Positions 26,075 through 36,254 of a stretch of DNA of 64,000 bases are shown here, piece after piece. Below the pieces are notes generated by a model that saw only the letters and a program-made list of their open reading frames with translations, was not told where the DNA came from and ran no database searches. This stretch comes from Pseudomonadota bacterium. Lineage in GTDB: Bacteria; Pseudomonadota; Gammaproteobacteria; Xanthomonadales; SZUA-38. Location of the stretch: the NCBI GenBank assembly GCA_039033415.1, contig JBCCCR010000005.1:1-64000 (forward strand), written 5' to 3'. Position numbers and translations under genes: made by a program. Numbering within the stretch: the first letter of the stretch is position 1; each line of letters begins with the position of its first letter.

Positions 26075-28672
26075 ATGACGCTGCTTCCGCTGCTTTTTGT
26101 GCTCCTGCTGCTGCTGGCCATCAGCTTTCGACGCCTGACGATCACCATGGCCGCGGCCGTCATGGCAGCGACCTCGCTGCTGTTTCTCATCTCCGACGGC
26201 GTGTCAGGCTTTGCCACCTTTCTCACGATGCTCATCACCGCGGCGATGGCCTTTTTTGCCGTCGTGCCGTGGCGCCGTCAGCTGATCAGCGATCCGGCGC
26301 TCGGCTGGTTTCGGAAGGTGCTGCCGGCGCTGTCCAGCACGGAGCAGGAGGCGCTCGAGGCGGGCACGGTCTGGTGGGACGCCGAGCTGTTTTCCGGCGA
26401 CCCCAACTGGCAGGAGCTGCTGTCCACCCCCAAGGCGGCGTTGCGCGACGACGAACAGGCCTTCATGGACGGCCCGGTCAACGAGCTGTGCCAAATGCTC
26501 GACGACTGGGAGATCCGCGAGGATGCCAACCTCCCGGACCCGGTCTGGGAGTTCCTCAAGGAGAAGCGGTTTTTCTCCATGATCATCGATCCGGAGTACG
26601 GGGGCCTGGGCTTCACGGCGCAGGGCAACTCGGCGGTAGTGATGAAGCTGGCGAGCCGCAACCTCACAACGGCCGTGACCGTGATGGTGCCCAACTCGCT
26701 GGGGCCAGGCGAACTGCTGAGCCACTACGGCACCGACGAGCAGAAAGCCCACTACCTTCCACGGCTGGCCCGCGGGGAAGAGATTCCTTGCTTTGCCCTG
26801 ACCGCACCGTCCGCCGGCTCCGATGCGGGCGCCATGCCCGACACCGGCATGGTCTGCAAAGGTGAGTTTGAAGGCCGTGAGGTGCTCGGGCTCCGGCTCA
26901 ACTGGAACAAGCGTTACATCACGCTGGCGCCCGTCGCCACGGTGCTTGGCCTGGCCTTCAAGGCCTATGACCCCGACCATCTTTTGGGCGATAAAGAAGA
27001 TCTCGGCATCACCTGCGCGCTTATTCCCACCAGCCTGCCCGGGGTCTGGACGGGCAACCGGCATCTGCCGGTGGGCGCGGTCTTCATGAATGGCCCCACC
27101 CGCGGGGAAGACGTGTTTGTGCCGCTGGACTACGTCATCGGCGGCGCTCAGCGCATCGGGAAGGGCTGGTCCATGTTGATGTACAGCCTGGCCGCCGGGC
27201 GGGCGGTATCCCTGCCCGCCCTTGGCGTTGCGGGGGGCAAGGTCGCCTCGCTGGTCAGCGGCCAGTACGCCCGAATCCGCAAGCAGTTCAAGATGCCCAT
27301 CGCCTACTTCGAAGGCGTGGAGGAGCCGCTCGCGCGCATGGCGGGCATCACCTACCGGATGGACGCGGCCCGTCGGCTCACGCTGGTTGCCCTGGGCCTC
27401 GGTGAAAAGCCTGGCGTCCTGTCAGCGATCCTCAAATATCAGCTCACCGAAGGCAATCGGGTCTGTATCAACGACGCGATGGATATCCACGGCGGCAAGG
27501 GCATCATCCTGGGCCCAAACAACTACCTAGGCGCGTTTTATCAGGCGGTGCCCATCGCGATCACGGTGGAGGGGGCCAACATCCTGACCCGCACCATGAT
27601 CGTCTTTGGCCAGGGCGCGATTCGATGCCACCCGTTTCTGCTGCGGGAGATGAACGCCGCCCAGGCACCGGACAGCGAGGCGGCACGCGCCGAATTTGAT
27701 GAGGCGCTGTTCAGCCACGTTGGCTTCACGGTGAGCAACGGGGTGCGCGCACTGGTGATGGGGCTGACCGGCGCACGCTTTGTCGCGGCCCCGACCGACG
27801 ACCCAACCCAGGATTACTATCGCCAGCTCACCCGCATGAGCGCGGCGTTTGCCTTCACCGCCGACGTGGTCCTGCTGGCGCTGGGCGGTGCTTTCAAGTT
27901 TCGCGAAAAGATCTCGGGCCGCCTGGCGGATGTGCTGAGCCACCTGTACATGGCGTCTGCGATGCTGAAAAACTTCGAAGACGCCGGTCGCCCGAAAGAA
28001 GATCTGCCGCTGCTGCGCTGGGCGATGGCCGATAGTCTCTATACGATCCAGCACTCGCTGATCAACACGCTGCGCAACTTCCCGATCCGGTGGCTGGGCC
28101 AGCTCATCAAGCTGCTGGTGTTTCCGACCGGCAACTCTTACCGCGAACCCTCCGACTCGGACGGCAAGCACGCGGCTCGGCTCCTGATAACAGACAACCC
28201 AGCACGCGATCGGCTGACCGAAGGCATTCATCGAAGCTGCGGTGACGATGCTGCCGGCAAGCTGCACTGCGCTTTTGCCGCCGTCATGCAGGCGGCCAAC
28301 GCGGAGCGCTGCCTCAAGAAGGGGCTCGGTGAGGTGGTGACCGTCGACAACTATGAGCGGCTGATCAAAGATGGACTCGAGGCAGGCCTGATCAACCAAG
28401 AGGAAGCGGGCTGGGTGGCGGAAGCGCAGCGGCTGACGCTCGAAGTCATCAACGTGGACGATTTCCCCCGATCCGAGGTGGAGCGCAGCCTCCGGCCCAC
28501 CGGCGACAGCGACAAAAAGATAAGCAAGAAAACGACGAAGAAGGCGGCCAAGAAAGCCGCCAGAAAAAGTCAGCCTCGCAAGACGGTCGCGAAGAAAGCG
28601 ACCGCCAAAAAGACATCTGGCAAGAAGACTCGCAGCAAGAAGAAGACGTCAGCAAAGCCGGCTGAGGGCTGA
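26075..28672 (+). CDS. fadE: Membrane-associated acyl-CoA dehydrogenase, FadE type, with a lysine-rich tail
   Basis: First step of beta-oxidation: FAD-dependent formation of 2-enoyl-CoA. Two hydrophobic helices fill the first 65 residues, as in E. coli FadE (814 residues). The dehydrogenase core follows (YGGLGFTAQGNSAVV, FALTAPSAGSDAGAM, GITYRMDAARR, DIHGGKGIILGP), then a DUF1974-like C-terminal part. After about residue 813 comes an added 52-residue tail with 20 Lys, built of KKTTKKAAKKAARK-like steps, in the same frame. Such tails are typical of histone-H1-like proteins and some nucleic-acid binding proteins, not of FadE. The enzyme call is firm; the role of the tail is unknown. Confidence 0.93.
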   Translation: MTLLPLLFVLLLLLAISFRRLTITMAAAVMAATSLLFLISDGVSGFATFLTMLITAAMAFFAVVPWRRQLISDPALGWFRKVLPALSSTEQEALEAGTVWWDAELFSGDPNWQELLSTPKAALRDDEQAFMDGPVNELCQMLDDWEIREDANLPDPVWEFLKEKRFFSMIIDPEYGGLGFTAQGNSAVVMKLASRNLTTAVTVMVPNSLGPGELLSHYGTDEQKAHYLPRLARGEEIPCFALTAPSAGSDAGAMPDTGMVCKGEFEGREVLGLRLNWNKRYITLAPVATVLGLAFKAYDPDHLLGDKEDLGITCALIPTSLPGVWTGNRHLPVGAVFMNGPTRGEDVFVPLDYVIGGAQRIGKGWSMLMYSLAAGRAVSLPALGVAGGKVASLVSGQYARIRKQFKMPIAYFEGVEEPLARMAGITYRMDAARRLTLVALGLGEKPGVLSAILKYQLTEGNRVCINDAMDIHGGKGIILGPNNYLGAFYQAVPIAITVEGANILTRTMIVFGQGAIRCHPFLLREMNAAQAPDSEAARAEFDEALFSHVGFTVSNGVRALVMGLTGARFVAAPTDDPTQDYYRQLTRMSAAFAFTADVVLLALGGAFKFREKISGRLADVLSHLYMASAMLKNFEDAGRPKEDLPLLRWAMADSLYTIQHSLINTLRNFPIRWLGQLIKLLVFPTGNSYREPSDSDGKHAARLLITDNPARDRLTEGIHRSCGDDAAGKLHCAFAAVMQAANAERCLKKGLGEVVTVDNYERLIKDGLEAGLINQEEAGWVAEAQRLTLEVINVDDFPRSEVERSLRPTGDSDKKISKKTTKKAAKKAARKSQPRKTVAKKATAKKTSGKKTRSKKKTSAKPAEG

Positions 28673-28751
28673 GGTTTAGCTCGACTTGGGTTGGCTCGGA
28701 TTCGCTATCGCCGCCCGAGCCGCCGCCACGGCCAGTGGCGCTCAGGTCGGC

Positions 28752-28783
28752 ATCGGTCCAGCCGGTAAAGCGGCTGGACCGAT
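28752..28783. terminator. 13-bp perfect hairpin after fadE
   Basis: ATCGGTCCAGCCG (28752-28764) pairs perfectly with CGGCTGGACCGAT (28771-28783) around a 6-nt loop. It is strong but has no T-run, and lies about 80 nt after the fadE stop and 127 nt before selD. It may mark a Rho-dependent or processing end. Confidence 0.5.
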
Positions 28784-28909
28784 TCCATGCCCGCTCCCCA
28801 CGGCGAAGCAAAATCTGCTGATGCACCCGAAACTCCCACCGGTTCAAGAATGGCCGACCCGTGGGCGGGTTTCGACGCCTATGGCCATCTTCAACGGGTA
28901 TCATGGGGT

Positions 28910-29944
28910 ATGAAAAACATCCGCCTTACCCAGTTCAGCCACGGCGCCGGCTGCGGCTGCAAAATTGCGCCTGGCGTGCTCGAGAACATTCTCCGCAGCG
29001 AGCTCGACCTGCCCGAGTTTCCCAACCTGGTTGTCGGCAACAGCACCCGGGATGACGCCGCGGTCTACGACCTGGGTGACGGCACCGGCATGATCAGCAC
29101 CACCGATTTTTTTATGCCGATTGTTGACGACCCGTTCGACTTTGGACGGATTGCCGCCACGAACGCGATCAGCGACGTCTACGCCATGGGCGGCGAGCCG
29201 CTGATGGCGATTGCCATCCTGGGATGGCCTGTGGACAAGCTGGAGTCGGACGTCGCGCGAAAGGTGGTGGACGGCGGACGGCGGACCTGCGCGGACCTCG
29301 GTATCGCGCTGGCGGGTGGCCACAGCATCGATTCACCCGAGCCCATCTTTGGGCTCGCGGTCAGTGGTCGGGTCAAGCTGGACCAGCTGAAGCGCAACAG
29401 CGGCGCCCGCCCCGGCGACCGTCTCTACCTGACCAAACCGCTGGGCGTGGGGATCCTGACCACCGCCGAAAAAAAGGGCCTGCTGACCAGTCAACACGAA
29501 AACCTCGCGCGGGACGTGATGTGCCAACCCAACGTCATCGGACAGCACCTGGCTCCGCTGGACGGCGTCACCGCCATGACCGACGTGACCGGCTTTGGAC
29601 TCGCCGGCCACCTCCTGGAGATGTGTCGAGGCAGCCGGCTTCGAGCATCGGTGAATCTGGCCAGCGTGCCGCAGCTCGACGGCGTTCAGCATTACATCGC
29701 TGCAGGCAGCCTGCCCGGCGGCAGCGCACGCAACTATGCCAGCTACGGTTTCGAGCTGAGCACGCTCGATTCGAACCAGCAGGCGCTGGTTTGCGATCCT
29801 CAGACCAGCGGAGGGCTGCTGCTAGCCGTTGACGCTCAGGCAACCGACGCGGTCGAACGGCTGCTGCGCGAACACGGCTGCGGCGTTTACCAGATTGGAG
29901 CGCTGACCCCGGCGGGCGATGGTCCGACGGTTCACTTTCAGTGA
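28910..29944 (+). CDS. selD: Selenophosphate synthase SelD
   Basis: Makes selenophosphate from selenide and ATP, the selenium donor for selenocysteine and 2-selenouridine. The 344 residues start [15 protein letters not shown]: Cys15 is the catalytic residue and Lys18 the essential lysine of E. coli (Cys17/Lys20 there). The active site is Cys, not Sec. [21 protein letters not shown] and [14 protein letters not shown] follow in order. ATG 28910 gives the conserved start; upstream codons in frame are not conserved. mnmH follows with a 4-nt overlap, so the selenophosphate is probably used for tRNA modification. Confidence 0.95.
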   Translation: MKNIRLTQFSHGAGCGCKIAPGVLENILRSELDLPEFPNLVVGNSTRDDAAVYDLGDGTGMISTTDFFMPIVDDPFDFGRIAATNAISDVYAMGGEPLMAIAILGWPVDKLESDVARKVVDGGRRTCADLGIALAGGHSIDSPEPIFGLAVSGRVKLDQLKRNSGARPGDRLYLTKPLGVGILTTAEKKGLLTSQHENLARDVMCQPNVIGQHLAPLDGVTAMTDVTGFGLAGHLLEMCRGSRLRASVNLASVPQLDGVQHYIAAGSLPGGSARNYASYGFELSTLDSNQQALVCDPQTSGGLLLAVDAQATDAVERLLREHGCGVYQIGALTPAGDGPTVHFQ

Positions 29945-31047
29945 GTCAGCGCGAGCTCGTCGAGGCGTCTGAGTTCGGCGAGCTGCTGACGGCGGGCATT
30001 CCGCTGGTTGACCTGCGCGCACCGGTTGAGTTTGCCTGCGGTGCGTTTCCGGCATCCATCAATCTCTGGCTGATGGATGACCGCGAACGGGCCGAGGTAG
30101 GCACCTGCTACAAGCGGCGTGGGCATGATGCGGCGGTGGCGCTGGGCCATGAGCTGGTCAGCGGCGCGGTTCGCGAGCGCCGCATGGGGCGCTGGATTTC
30201 GCAGCTTGAGCGCGACCCGGAAACCCTCTTCTACTGCTTCCGGGGCGGCCAGCGATCCGAGCTCGTGCAGGCCTGGCTGAGCGAAGCCGGCTTCCCCACC
30301 CGCCGGATTGCGGGCGGCTATAAGGCGCTGCGCCGCTTCGCCCTGACCCGTCTGGCGGAACTCTGTGAGTCCCAGCGGGTGGTGGTGCTCGGCGGGCTGG
30401 CCGGCAGCGGCAAGACCGATCTGCTCAGGGAACTTCCGGCCACGGTGGACCTGGAGGGTCATGCCAATCACCGCGGTTCAGCGTTCGGCCGCCGGGTTGC
30501 CGGGCAGCCAGCGCCGATCGATTTTGAGCACCGGCTGATCATCGACTGGATGAACCACGAGCGGCAGGGATACACCGGGATGATCACGGAAGATGAGAGT
30601 CGCACCATCGGTCGTCTGGCGCTGCCTCAGCCGCTGTGGGACACCCTGGTCGAAGCCCCGATTGCGGTGGTGGACGAGCCCTTCGACGATCGAGTGCAAC
30701 GCATTATCCGCGACTACGTTGAGCACAATCTGGCCGACTGCCGATCAGTCGACCCGGAGCACGGTTTTGCCGCGTTTTCTGACGAGCTGCTAGCGAGCCT
30801 CGCCCGCGTGGAAAAGCGGCTGGGCGGTGAGCGTCACGCCGGGCTGCATCGGGCCATGGTGGGTGCGCTGGAACAGCAGCGCGCGGGGTCGGACACTTCG
30901 GTACACGCCGCCTGGGTCGAGCCGCTGCTGCGCGACTATTACGACCCGATGTATGAATGGCAGCTGGAGAAGAAGATGCCTCGCGTGGTGTTTCGGGGCA
31001 GCGCCAATGACGTTGCGGACTACGCCCGGTCGGCAATCAGTCGATAA
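29941..31047 (+). CDS. mnmH: tRNA 2-selenouridine synthase (MnmH/SelU)
   Basis: Converts 2-thiouridine to 2-selenouridine at the wobble position of tRNA, by way of a geranylated intermediate, using selenophosphate. An N-terminal rhodanese domain contains the catalytic Cys in [10 protein letters not shown] (Cys99). A P-loop GGLAGSGKT (about 151-159) follows, then [11 protein letters not shown]. The 368 residues are the usual length. The GTG start overlaps the selD stop by 4 nt, so it is translationally coupled to its selenium donor. Converges on lepB with an 11-bp overlap of coding ends. Confidence 0.95.
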   Translation: MSQRELVEASEFGELLTAGIPLVDLRAPVEFACGAFPASINLWLMDDRERAEVGTCYKRRGHDAAVALGHELVSGAVRERRMGRWISQLERDPETLFYCFRGGQRSELVQAWLSEAGFPTRRIAGGYKALRRFALTRLAELCESQRVVVLGGLAGSGKTDLLRELPATVDLEGHANHRGSAFGRRVAGQPAPIDFEHRLIIDWMNHERQGYTGMITEDESRTIGRLALPQPLWDTLVEAPIAVVDEPFDDRVQRIIRDYVEHNLADCRSVDPEHGFAAFSDELLASLARVEKRLGGERHAGLHRAMVGALEQQRAGSDTSVHAAWVEPLLRDYYDPMYEWQLEKKMPRVVFRGSANDVADYARSAISR

Positions 31048-31696
31048 CGCGCTTGGCGAAGCGGTCTCGCCAGGGTCGCTCGCTGGCAAACGACACCGCA
31101 ACGTGGGTCACCCGACCCTGAATCTGGTCCTCGCTGGCGAATCCCCAAACCCGCGAGTCGACGCTGTTGTTGCGATGGTCGCCGAGCATAAAATATTTGC
31201 CCTCAGGTACCCGAAAAGTCTGGGCTCCGGGCGCCACGCGCAGATTGGCAGAAAACTGAATATCGTGGGTAATGCCGTTGATCGTTTCCGAAGCGATGAT
31301 GTTGCCGTCGGGCCGACGCTCTGCGGTCTGCGACAGGCGCTCGCCGTTGACCCAGACCGCCGCGCCCTCCACCACAATCTCGTCGCCCGGGACACCGATG
31401 ACCCGCTTGATGTAAACATCATCCGTATGCGGCGGGACAAACGTCACGATGTCGCCTCGCTCCGGGCTGCCCCAGCCCGGCAGCCGCTTGTTGACCAGCG
31501 GAATCGACGGACCATAGCTGAACTTCTCCACCCAGATGTAATCGCCCGGGTAAAAGTTCGGCTCCATGGACGTACTCGGAATATGAGACCAGTCGGCCAC
31601 GGCGGTGCGAAAGGTAGCGATGCCAATCAGCACAAACAGGACCGGCAGATTGTCCTTGGCGAAGCGACGAAGGCGTTTTGCGCGCGGTTGAGTCAT
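31037..31696 (-). CDS. lepB: Signal peptidase I
   Basis: Inner-membrane protease that removes signal peptides from exported proteins. The Ser/Lys dyad is visible: Ser43 in IPSTSMEPN and Lys97 in YIKRVIGVPGD. The conserved GDHRNNSVDSRVWG (box E) is near the end. Only one N-terminal membrane helix (about 16-31) is present, unlike E. coli LepB with two, and the length is 219 residues, the short form. It sits behind the thioesterase gene on the same strand, 103 bp away, so may have its own promoter. It is unlinked from lepA. Confidence 0.94.
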   Translation of the reverse strand: MTQPRAKRLRRFAKDNLPVLFVLIGIATFRTAVADWSHIPSTSMEPNFYPGDYIWVEKFSYGPSIPLVNKRLPGWGSPERGDIVTFVPPHTDDVYIKRVIGVPGDEIVVEGAAVWVNGERLSQTAERRPDGNIIASETINGITHDIQFSANLRVAPGAQTFRVPEGKYFMLGDHRNNSVDSRVWGFASEDQIQGRVTHVAVSFASERPWRDRFAKRVID

Positions 31697-31799
31697 GGTC
31701 AGAGCCTACGGGTAGCGTGTCTTCTCAGACCGGTGCAGCGTCGTTTGGTTCATCGGACCATGGAGCCGCTGCAGGTCAGCGGGGGGGCCACGCGGCCCG

Positions 31800-32561
31800 C
31801 TAACGAGGCCTGGGCTCAACCGCCAGCTGTCGCGACTGAGCGACCAGCTGGTCAGCGCTATCCCAAAGCTCCACGCTTTCCTCCAGCAGCCCGTCGCGAA
31901 CAAAGCGCGTTGAGCAGCGGGCCCGCAGCCAGCCAGGCGCCGGAACGCCTCGAACATGCACGGTCAGCTCGACGGTTGGGGTCCAGTTGATCGGCAAATC
32001 GAGATCGAACACGGGCGGCGGGAAGCAGTCGACCAGCAACAATAGATCGTCACAGGTAGCAACCTCGGCGCCCTCGGGCGGCGCAATCCACGCCTCGAGA
32101 GCGCCCGTACCTCCGCGCTTACCGCCCAGGATCGTTGGATCGTCGGCTGCGCAGCGAATCTGAATCCGTCGGTAGAGCGCGTCGGCGGTCGGCAGGTGCC
32201 ACGCCGGAACGCATTCTTCGAGCGGGGGCAGCGCCGGCGGCGAACCGGCATAGAAACGGCTGCCCTGTCCTTGGCGGTCCAGATCCGAAAAAGCGCCCAG
32301 CAGCGTCAGCGCCGGCCGACCATCCACGATCAGATCGCCGCGCATGGTGGTTAGCAGTCGGCCGCGCTTGATTTCTTCGCAGGTGAGTCGCGCCGGGCCT
32401 GCGGCCACCGGCCGCAGAAAGTGCCCGGTGACGGTCACCGCCATGTCCCGCTGCGCCTGTTCCCGCATAAACTTTGCGGCCCGCAGCATCAGGTAGCCGC
32501 CGTTGGTGTTGCCTCCGATATCCCAGCCTTCGGGGATATCGATGGGCGTTTCTTCGCTCAT
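31800..32561 (-). CDS. Acyl-CoA thioesterase family protein
   Basis: A 253-residue double-hotdog protein of the TesB-like/thioesterase-superfamily group. Typical pieces are GNTNGGYLMLRAAKFM near the start, HFLRPVAAGPARLTCEEIKRGR, and in the second half DLPINWTPTVELTVHVRG with RARCSTRFVRDGLLEE. The active Asp/Gln set cannot be fixed by eye. Its start is 12 nt after the amine oxidase stop, so it is the last gene of the four-gene operon and probably hydrolyses a CoA ester formed in the same pathway. Confidence 0.85.
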   Translation of the reverse strand: MSEETPIDIPEGWDIGGNTNGGYLMLRAAKFMREQAQRDMAVTVTGHFLRPVAAGPARLTCEEIKRGRLLTTMRGDLIVDGRPALTLLGAFSDLDRQGQGSRFYAGSPPALPPLEECVPAWHLPTADALYRRIQIRCAADDPTILGGKRGGTGALEAWIAPPEGAEVATCDDLLLLVDCFPPPVFDLDLPINWTPTVELTVHVRGVPAPGWLRARCSTRFVRDGLLEESVELWDSADQLVAQSRQLAVEPRPR

Positions 32562-32573
32562 CGCTGTGTCCTG

Positions 32574-34004
32574 TCAGGCGGTCATCTCGCTGAACTGCAC
32601 TACCGCGCGATCCGCCGATTCCATGGCGCCCTCCATGCCTGACGCGTGCAGCGCGGTATGTTCCCCGGCGAACAGGACCCGTTGCGTGGGCCGTCGCACG
32701 GCGTTGGCCAGGCGGGCGGTGTGACCCGGCGGCCAGTGAGCGTACGCGCCGCCGGCACCGGGCTGTGCAACCCAGCTGAAGCGTTTGACGTAGCGTACGC
32801 GCCCAGCCAGTGACGGCCGGAGGCGAACCATCGTCTTTTCCACCAGCTGACGAGCGTCGTCCTCCGCCAGCTCGTCAATCGCCTTGGCCCCGCTGCCGTT
32901 GATCCACAGCTTGTACCCGACCAGCAAGCCGCCGGCGTCGACCCGCGGGAACCAGCGCTCCACGGGCGAGTCGGTCCACATCATGATCGGCAGGCCGTCG
33001 CGCTCCCAGAATTCGCCGCGGGTGTCGACAAACACCAGGCTGATCCGGGTGTAGGGGACTTCAGCGATCGCGTCGCGCTGATCCTGATCGAGCGCGAGGC
33101 TGAGGTCGAGCTGGCGCAGCGCCGGCAGGGGCAACGTGCAGATGCAGTGCTCTGCCCGAAAGCTTCGACCGTCGTCGCACAGAACCCGCACGCCCGCTGC
33201 GTCTTCGGCCACGCTGACCACCGAGGTCTTCAGCAGCAGATCGCCGGCGAGCGGCTCGGCCATCGCGATCGGCAGCGCGCCGCTGCCGCCTAGAATCTGA
33301 TCGGACGACGTGGTCTGCCGGAACAGCACCTGGTTGCGCCAGGTCCGGATCACCGAAGTCGCGGCCAGCCCGTTGTTGTCCGCGTTGACGTTCATCAGGC
33401 GCAGCGCCTCGTCGGACGCGCCGGCCCGGGTAAGCACCGTGCTCAAGGCCTCGTCTCGGCTGGCAAAGGCCGGATCAGACCAGTCGCCGGTGCCCTGGAA
33501 CGGATTGAGCGGCATGAGCGTCTCGTGCAGCATCCGAAAAGGCAGGCGGTGCCTTTCCTCGGGCGGCAACCGATTGCCCGCCGAGACTGCCCAATCGTTA
33601 ACCGTCGCCGTTTCACCATTCACCGCAATCCCAAAGCCGCGGGCTGCTCCCTGAGTTTGAAACGTTGTCATCCCCGGTGCGCTGCCAAACGACACGCCGT
33701 GACGCTGACCGGCGGCGCGGACCCGAGCGTAACCGCTGCCGACCGTAACGCCGCCATATTCCGGCTGGTCGGGCAGCTCGCGATCGGTCCACAGTCGACC
33801 TCCAACCCGATCGCTGGCCTCCAGAATACGGACGCTGAGCCCCATCTGCTTGAGCCGCGCCGCCGCGCTCAAGCCAGCGAGGCCGGCCCCCAGCACCAGC
33901 ACGTCCACCCGCTCCTCGCGGGACCGAACGCATCCGGTCAGCCCGGTTGTCGCACCGAGGGCTGCCGCCCCCAGCCCCAGCAGCACCCGTCGACGATCAG
34001 GCAT
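32574..34004 (-). CDS. FAD-dependent amine oxidase family protein, Tat-type lipoprotein signal
   Basis: Flavin amine oxidase of about 476 residues. The N-terminus has a twin-arginine-like RRRVLLGLG, a hydrophobic stretch and a lipobox-like LTGC, so it is probably exported folded with FAD and kept on a membrane. The FAD-binding signature VDVLVLGAGLAGLSAAARL and the GG motif (ASDRVGGRLWTDREL) follow. The end has VLFAGEHTALHASGMEGAMESADRA, the flavin-contact block of monoamine-oxidase relatives. ATG 34004 overlaps the aldehyde dehydrogenase stop by 8 nt. Substrate unknown; with the dehydrogenase it suggests amine-to-aldehyde-to-acid oxidation. Confidence 0.9.
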   Translation of the reverse strand: MPDRRRVLLGLGAAALGATTGLTGCVRSREERVDVLVLGAGLAGLSAAARLKQMGLSVRILEASDRVGGRLWTDRELPDQPEYGGVTVGSGYARVRAAGQRHGVSFGSAPGMTTFQTQGAARGFGIAVNGETATVNDWAVSAGNRLPPEERHRLPFRMLHETLMPLNPFQGTGDWSDPAFASRDEALSTVLTRAGASDEALRLMNVNADNNGLAATSVIRTWRNQVLFRQTTSSDQILGGSGALPIAMAEPLAGDLLLKTSVVSVAEDAAGVRVLCDDGRSFRAEHCICTLPLPALRQLDLSLALDQDQRDAIAEVPYTRISLVFVDTRGEFWERDGLPIMMWTDSPVERWFPRVDAGGLLVGYKLWINGSGAKAIDELAEDDARQLVEKTMVRLRPSLAGRVRYVKRFSWVAQPGAGGAYAHWPPGHTARLANAVRRPTQRVLFAGEHTALHASGMEGAMESADRAVVQFSEMTA

Positions 34005-35433
34005 TTTCGCGCACCGCGTCGATGGGCATGACGTCACCCCGATTGAGGTAGAGCGCTTTTTTCCGCAGAAAGCGCGTGAGCCCGCTGGGGCCCATGCGGG
34101 AGGCGCCCAGGCCGGATTCACCAAACGCGTTTTTCTCCGCCTCAAATATCATGCTTGTCATGCTCGCATCGTTGATGCTGACCCCACCGGCGTTTAGGCG
34201 ATGGGCCACGGCCAGACACGCGGCCTCGTCACCGCCGAAGACGCAGCCGGACAGCCCGTAGATTGAATCGTTGGCCAAGGCCAGCGCCTCGTCCACCGTA
34301 TCGAAAGCCATCACCGGCAGCACTGGCCCAAAGGTCTCATCGCGCATTACCGCCATATCATGATCGACATGGGTCAACACCGTAGGCGCCAACCACTGCC
34401 CTCCGCGATCGACCAGCTCACCCCCACAGTGGACGATGGCGCCGGCCTCCCGGGCCTGACGGATCTGCTCAGCCACTTTGTCTGCCTGCGGTGCAAAGAT
34501 GAACGGCCCAAGGTGTCCCTCAGCGGGATCCTGAGCGGTCAGCTCAACGGCCTTTGCCTTGGCCACCAGCAGCGCCACAAACTCATCAAAGCGGCTTCGG
34601 GCGACGTAGATCCGCTCGATCGACTGGCAAGCCTGCCCGGTGGCAACCACGCTGCCCCGCAGGAGCGCGGTGGATGCGCGCTCAAGGTCGGCATCTTCCA
34701 GCACAATCGCTGGGTCTTTGCCGCCCAGCTCCAGGAACGCCGGTATAAAGTTTCGCGCCGCGGCTTCCCCCACCTTGCGGCCCGTGGCCACACTGCCGGT
34801 AAACGCAACGGCGCTCACCCGCTCGACCAGTGCCTGACCGGTCTCTGCGCCGCCGGGCGTAAACGCCAGAACTCGCGCCAGGTCGGGCACTTCGGCGAGC
34901 GCATCGTTGAGCGGTTCGACAAAACGCGGCGTCACCTCGCTCGGCTTGATCATGACTGCACAGCCGGCCAGCAGGGCCGGAATGGCGTCGATGAGCGACA
35001 GCGTCAAAGGGAAATTCCAGGGACTGATCACACCGAGCAACGGATAAGGCACCAGCTGTTCACCAAGCTCCACGTGCGGCATCGCCTGGCTGGGCCGACT
35101 GCTTGAGGTGAGCAGCGTAGGTGCCAGCCCACACCAGCGTTCGATGGCCGCGAGCGTGCCGGCAAACTCGCCGGCGCTGATCGCGCGGCGGCCGGTATCC
35201 CGGGCCAGCGCGTCAACGATGGCCGACTGGCGCTTCTTCAGCGCCAGGATCCATTCGCGCATCGCCTGGCAGCGGCGCTCCACCCCACCAGACTCCCACA
35301 CCATCTGCGCCGAGCGCAGCGCGTCAGCGACCTGCCCCAGCTGCTCCGCCGTGTAGGGCTCGAACTCGTAGTCGATCTCGCCGCTACGCGGGTTGCGCAC
35401 CGTCATCAACGCCGCATGGGTCGCGCTGTTCAT
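33997..35433 (-). CDS. Aldehyde dehydrogenase, coniferyl-aldehyde-dehydrogenase-like
   Basis: NAD(P)-dependent oxidation of an aldehyde to a carboxylate. The 478 residues carry [36 protein letters not shown], the general-base Glu in LELGGKDP (Glu235) and the catalytic Cys in GQACQSIER (Cys269). The form is shorter than classical ALDH (about 500) and has the [10 protein letters not shown] end segment of coniferyl-aldehyde-type enzymes. It is the second gene of the operon, overlapping both neighbours by a few bases. Confidence 0.93.
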   Translation of the reverse strand: MNSATHAALMTVRNPRSGEIDYEFEPYTAEQLGQVADALRSAQMVWESGGVERRCQAMREWILALKKRQSAIVDALARDTGRRAISAGEFAGTLAAIERWCGLAPTLLTSSSRPSQAMPHVELGEQLVPYPLLGVISPWNFPLTLSLIDAIPALLAGCAVMIKPSEVTPRFVEPLNDALAEVPDLARVLAFTPGGAETGQALVERVSAVAFTGSVATGRKVGEAAARNFIPAFLELGGKDPAIVLEDADLERASTALLRGSVVATGQACQSIERIYVARSRFDEFVALLVAKAKAVELTAQDPAEGHLGPFIFAPQADKVAEQIRQAREAGAIVHCGGELVDRGGQWLAPTVLTHVDHDMAVMRDETFGPVLPVMAFDTVDEALALANDSIYGLSGCVFGGDEAACLAVAHRLNAGGVSINDASMTSMIFEAEKNAFGESGLGASRMGPSGLTRFLRKKALYLNRGDVMPIDAVRENA

Positions 35434-36254
35434 GGATCCGTTGCCTCCGCGGCCTGGCTGAGCCGCTCATCATCAGCTTTTGCCGGGTCGATCACAAACA
35501 CCGCGTCGTCGACCGGACCGTTCACCCGGAACGTGTGCCAGAAAATATCGTTGGTTTTGCGCCCGTCGTAGAACAGACGTACGCGCTGCGGCTGCCGAAA
35601 CTTCGGTGAGTCGTGCCAGGCAAACTCCGAGTAGATGCGATGATGCCAGCCACGCGGGGTGTCAAAACCCACCAGCCGCACCGCCAAGCTGCCTTTGTCG
35701 ATGCCGAAGATTGTCTCGCTCCCCGTAGCGTCGGTCACCTTGATGAAATAGCAGGGGTCGCCGGTCACCTGATCGTCGGCGAGCCGGCTCACCGTAAATC
35801 CGGGCTGGTCCGCAAAGCGGATAATCCCGAAACCAAACGCTGCAGACCACTGGGCCGCCGCCGTATTTTTCTCGAGTAGACCGTCCTGGTTGTAGGTGTT
35901 GGCGCCGTCATAGGCGATTTGAAAAATGACCTGATCGCCGCTTCGCGCGTCAAAGCGAACCTTGCCGTTGGCGGAATGAGCGGCGGTGGATTGATCGGGG
36001 AAACGCCGCCACATGCGGTAGCGATCCACCTGGGTCTGCTGGTCAGCGGCGCCGCTGCTGTACATGGTCATGCGGCCCTCCAGGTAGAGCGTCTGCGGCC
36101 GCTTCCAGCCCTGACCGCCGTTGGCTTGGGTGGCCATCCTCACGATGTCCAATCCGGTGAGCGGCGCAGCGATTACGGCCAAACTGGGCAGCACTGCCGC
36201 GATCGCGAACCCGATCAGAGCTAGTCGAAGCAGGGTGCGATGGTTCATTGGCAC
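35430..36254 (-). CDS. Exported LolA-like/outer-membrane-lipoprotein-sorting-type protein
   Basis: A 274-residue exported protein with an N-terminal hydrophobic segment (LALIGFAIAAVLPSLAVIAAP). The rest is beta-rich (GRMTMYSSG, VRFDARSGDQVIFQIAYDG, VTGDPCYFIKVTDATG, FRVNGPVDDAVFVIDP) and looks like the LolA/LolB half-barrel fold that binds hydrophobic ligands. It is the first gene of the amine oxidase operon and is divergent from the DUF1838 gene. ATG 36254 or the second Met at 36248 could be used. It may hold a hydrophobic substrate in the periplasm; this is inference. Confidence 0.7.
   Translation of the reverse strand: MPMNHRTLLRLALIGFAIAAVLPSLAVIAAPLTGLDIVRMATQANGGQGWKRPQTLYLEGRMTMYSSGAADQQTQVDRYRMWRRFPDQSTAAHSANGKVRFDARSGDQVIFQIAYDGANTYNQDGLLEKNTAAAQWSAAFGFGIIRFADQPGFTVSRLADDQVTGDPCYFIKVTDATGSETIFGIDKGSLAVRLVGFDTPRGWHHRIYSEFAWHDSPKFRQPQRVRLFYDGRKTNDIFWHTFRVNGPVDDAVFVIDPAKADDERLSQAAEATDP

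Noticed and set aside
28500-28672. Lysine-rich end of fadE as a separate small nucleoid protein gene
   Set aside because: It is in frame with FadE, with no start codon or ribosome site of its own, so it is a C-terminal extension.
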